Source: Flavobacterium sediminilitoris | GTDB taxonomy: Bacteria; Bacteroidota; Bacteroidia; Flavobacteriales; Flavobacteriaceae | Assembly: GCF_023008245.1 (NCBI RefSeq) | Contig: NZ_CP090145.1 | Span: forward strand, 1,302,001 to 1,366,000 | Reading direction: 5' to 3' | Length of the DNA stretch: 64,000 nt | In this document: one piece after another, positions 62,090 through 64,000 of the stretch | Position numbering within the stretch: the stretch's first letter is position 1 | Layout: every line of letters begins with the position of its first letter | Made by a program: the position numbers and the translations under genes | Notes under the pieces: generated by a model | The model's input: the letters and a program-made list of their open reading frames with translations, nothing else | What the model was told of the DNA's origin: nothing | Database searches by the model: none

Positions 62090-63124
62090 TTAAGGAGCAG
62101 GATTAGGAATTTGCTCCTGAATGTTTTCTATTTCAGCTAATATTTCATTTGATAATGAAGTTTCAAAAGCGTCTATATTATCTTTCAGTTGTTCTAAATT
62201 AGTAGCTCCAATAATAGTAGAAGTAACACAGTCTTGTTGATTGACAAAAGCTAAAGCCATTTGTGTTAAAGTTAAACCATTAGATTCGGCTAACTCCTTA
62301 TATAATTTTGTGGCTTTATGGCAGTTCTCATTTGTATATCTAACGAAATTTGGAAACATAGCCATGCGATAATTTGGTTTTATTTCATCTAGATACTTTC
62401 CTGTAAGAACACCAAAACCTAGAGGAGAGTAGGCAAGTAAACCAACGTTCTCACGCATTGCAATTTCTGATAAACCAACTTCATATAATCTATTTAATAA
62501 TGAATATGGATTTTGAATACTTGCAATCTTAGGTAAACCATGCTTTTCACTTTCAATCAAATAACGCATTACACCATAAGGGTTTTCGTTTGAAACACCT
62601 ATTGCTTTTATCTTCCCTTCTTTTATTAATCCGTCAAAAATCTGTAGTATTTCTAAAATAGAATATTGCCAATCGGCATCTATTTTTTGTAAGCCTCTTT
62701 TTTGAAACATATTCATAATGCGTTCAGGCCAATGCATTTGATACAAATCAATATAGTCAGTTTGTAAATTTTTTAAACTTAACTCAACTGCTTCTGTAAT
62801 GCTTTTTTTAGAAAAATCTAATGGATTACGAATATATCCCATTCCTCTATTTGGACCTGCAATTTTTGTGGCTAAAATAATATCATTTCGTTTTCTTGAT
62901 TTTTTAATCCAAGAACCGATATGTCTTTCTGTACTTCCAAATATATGTTCGTTTCCACCAATAGGGTACATTTCCGCAGTGTCTATAAAATTAACACCTC
63001 TTTCTAATGCATAATCTAATTGAGAATGTGCTTCGTTTTCAGTGTTTTGATTTCCAAAAGTCATGGTTCCCAAGCACACTTTACTTATTTTAATAGCTGT
63101 ATTAGGTAATATTGTGTATTTCAT
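62090..63124 (-). CDS. Aldo/keto reductase, Tas-like (344 aa)
   Basis: NADP(H)-dependent carbonyl reductase with a TIM barrel. The catalytic tetrad is visible: Asp and Tyr in FIDTAEMYPIGG, Lys in IILATKIAGP, and His in LYQMHWPE. NADP-binding segments near the C-terminus are QQDCVTSTIIGATNLEQL. Length fits the Tas/YghZ group. The physiological substrate is unknown. A decayed copy of its last 40 codons lies at 59571-59690, beyond the collagen-like pair. Confidence 0.93.
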   Translation of the reverse strand: MKYTILPNTAIKISKVCLGTMTFGNQNTENEAHSQLDYALERGVNFIDTAEMYPIGGNEHIFGSTERHIGSWIKKSRKRNDIILATKIAGPNRGMGYIRNPLDFSKKSITEAVELSLKNLQTDYIDLYQMHWPERIMNMFQKRGLQKIDADWQYSILEILQIFDGLIKEGKIKAIGVSNENPYGVMRYLIESEKHGLPKIASIQNPYSLLNRLYEVGLSEIAMRENVGLLAYSPLGFGVLTGKYLDEIKPNYRMAMFPNFVRYTNENCHKATKLYKELAESNGLTLTQMALAFVNQQDCVTSTIIGATNLEQLKDNIDAFETSLSNEILAEIENIQEQIPNPAP

Positions 63125-63159
63125 TATTTTTTCTTTAAAAAGCCAAAGTTACAAAGTTT

Positions 63160-63204
63160 CTAAAAAACAAACAGGCTCAAAATATTACTTTGAGCCTGTT
63201 TGTT
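63160..63204 (-). terminator. Terminator after the OmpA-family gene
   Basis: Stem AACAAACAGGCTCAAA (63166-63181) with its complement (63189-63204). A T run follows on the minus strand. Confidence 0.9.
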
Positions 63205-63221
63205 GTATTCCATATAAAAAA

Positions 63222-64000
63222 TTATAATTCATTCATTAGTTTTGAAATTTCATCTAATTTTGGAGTTAAGATAATTTCAATTCTTCTGTTTTTTGCTTTT
63301 CCTTCAGCAGTTTCATTTGAACCTATAGGAGCAAATTCTCCTCTTCCTGCTGCTGTTAAATTCTTTTTATCAATAGCTTTATTCTCAGATAAAATAGTAA
63401 CAATTGCAGTAGCTCTCTTTGTAGATAAATCCCAATTGCTTTCTACTCCGCCACCTATGCTGCCTACAATTTTATCATTATCAGTATGACCCTCAATTAA
63501 AACGGTAATGTCTGGATTTTGACCTAATACGTCTCCTAATGCTTTTACTGCTTTTTTTCCTTCAGTACCAACTGTCCAACTTCCCGATTCAAATAGTAGT
63601 TTGTTTTCCATTGAAACATATACTTTTCCATTACGTTGTTCTACTGTTAAACCTTTTCCTTCAAATGCATTTAATGCTTTAGATAAAGTTTCTTTTAGTT
63701 TTTTCATTGCAGCATCTTTATCAGCCATCATTTTTTCTAATTCAGCTAATCGGTTTGAAGACGCTTCTAAATCTGCTTTTAATTTATCTAAACGCTCTTG
63801 TTCTGCATTTAATGTTTTTTGTTTTGCTTCTAATTCGGCTAATAATTCACGATTCTTTTTCATGTTGCTTTCTAAAGCATCATTACTGTTTTTTTCTAAA
63901 GCGGAATAAGATGATTTTAGATTATCTAAGCTCTTCTTAGTTGCAGCATAGTCTGTTGCTAATTTATCTCTTTCTGCCTTTACTTTATCTAATTCCGATT
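63222..64000 (-). CDS. OmpA-family peptidoglycan-binding protein, 5' end missing
   Basis: The frame stays open on the minus strand to the right edge, so the methionine at 63863 is internal and the gene is cut. The visible N-terminal part is a long coiled coil (KVKAERDKLATDYAATKKSL ... AELEAKQKTLNAEQERLDKL). The C-terminal OmpA domain has the peptidoglycan-binding pattern VLIEGHTDNDKI, NWDLSTKRATAIVTIL and AAGRGEFAPIGSNETAEGKA, and NRRIEIILTPK. It probably tethers the outer membrane or a surface assembly to the cell wall. Its upstream partner is outside the window. Confidence 0.92.
   Translation of the reverse strand, partial: SELDKVKAERDKLATDYAATKKSLDNLKSSYSALEKNSNDALESNMKKNRELLAELEAKQKTLNAEQERLDKLKADLEASSNRLAELEKMMADKDAAMKKLKETLSKALNAFEGKGLTVEQRNGKVYVSMENKLLFESGSWTVGTEGKKAVKALGDVLGQNPDITVLIEGHTDNDKIVGSIGGGVESNWDLSTKRATAIVTILSENKAIDKKNLTAAGRGEFAPIGSNETAEGKAKNRRIEIILTPKLDEISKLMNEL

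Overview
The window is a low-G+C (about 30%) chromosomal segment of a Flavobacteriaceae member (Bacteroidota). Supporting signs are TAnnTTTG-type -7 promoter boxes, type IX secretion (T9SS) sorting domains, SprB repeats, CarboxypepD-like TonB-dependent receptors, an IPExxxVDY-family gene next to pyk, and many small lipoproteins. I cannot name the genus. No rRNA, tRNA, CRISPR array, integrase or intact transposase was seen.

Layout. 1-2434: the end of an M23 peptidase gene and pgi. 2435-25956: a cargo island with one long plus-strand operon. It encodes a giant unknown protein, a 14-repeat SprB adhesin with a T9SS tail, a fibronectin-III protein, a PKD lipoprotein, a beta-barrel with a helical periplasmic tail, and a 1870-residue polymorphic-toxin-like protein (TANFOR-like start, HExxH peptidase, C-terminal ADP-ribosyltransferase-like domain). 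A coupled probable immunity gene, a second orphan immunity-like gene and repeated spacers follow. 25957-29894: duplicated pgi tail, TonB receptor, membrane protein, RlpA-like protein. 30003-36816: MarR/GbsR regulator, three-gene RND efflux pump, TetR regulator. 36916-46789: housekeeping block (CYTH protein, dinB, lipoprotein, BI-1 protein, pyk, IPExxxVDY gene, rnc, fabF, acpP, purN, rnhA, PhyH-family dioxygenase). 46861-53892: a visibly GC-richer import cassette (TonB receptor, two ABC permeases, ABC ATPase) divergent from a Fur-family regulator, with two palindromic operator candidates between them. 53893-59492: LytTR/LytS two-component pair, VWA lipoprotein, DUF4139 protein. 59571-62089: a T9SS-sorted protein plus a collagen-like protein. 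62090-64000: aldo/keto reductase and the C-terminal part of an OmpA-family protein.

The most striking pattern is that three cargo segments share one architecture. An intact gene (pgi, the LytTR gene, the aldo/keto reductase gene) is followed in its own direction by the cargo, and the cargo is then followed by a second, orphan copy of that gene's 3' end. The pgi copies are identical over 89 bp. The LytTR copies are about 91% identical over about 47 bp. The reductase copies are roughly 80% alike over about 120 bp and frameshifted. This fits cargo entering at gene 3' ends while supplying a replacement tail. The mechanism is not visible in the window.

The toxin operon is the best candidate for an under-described system: a T9SS-linked surface apparatus with a polymorphic ADP-ribosylating toxin and stacked immunity cassettes.
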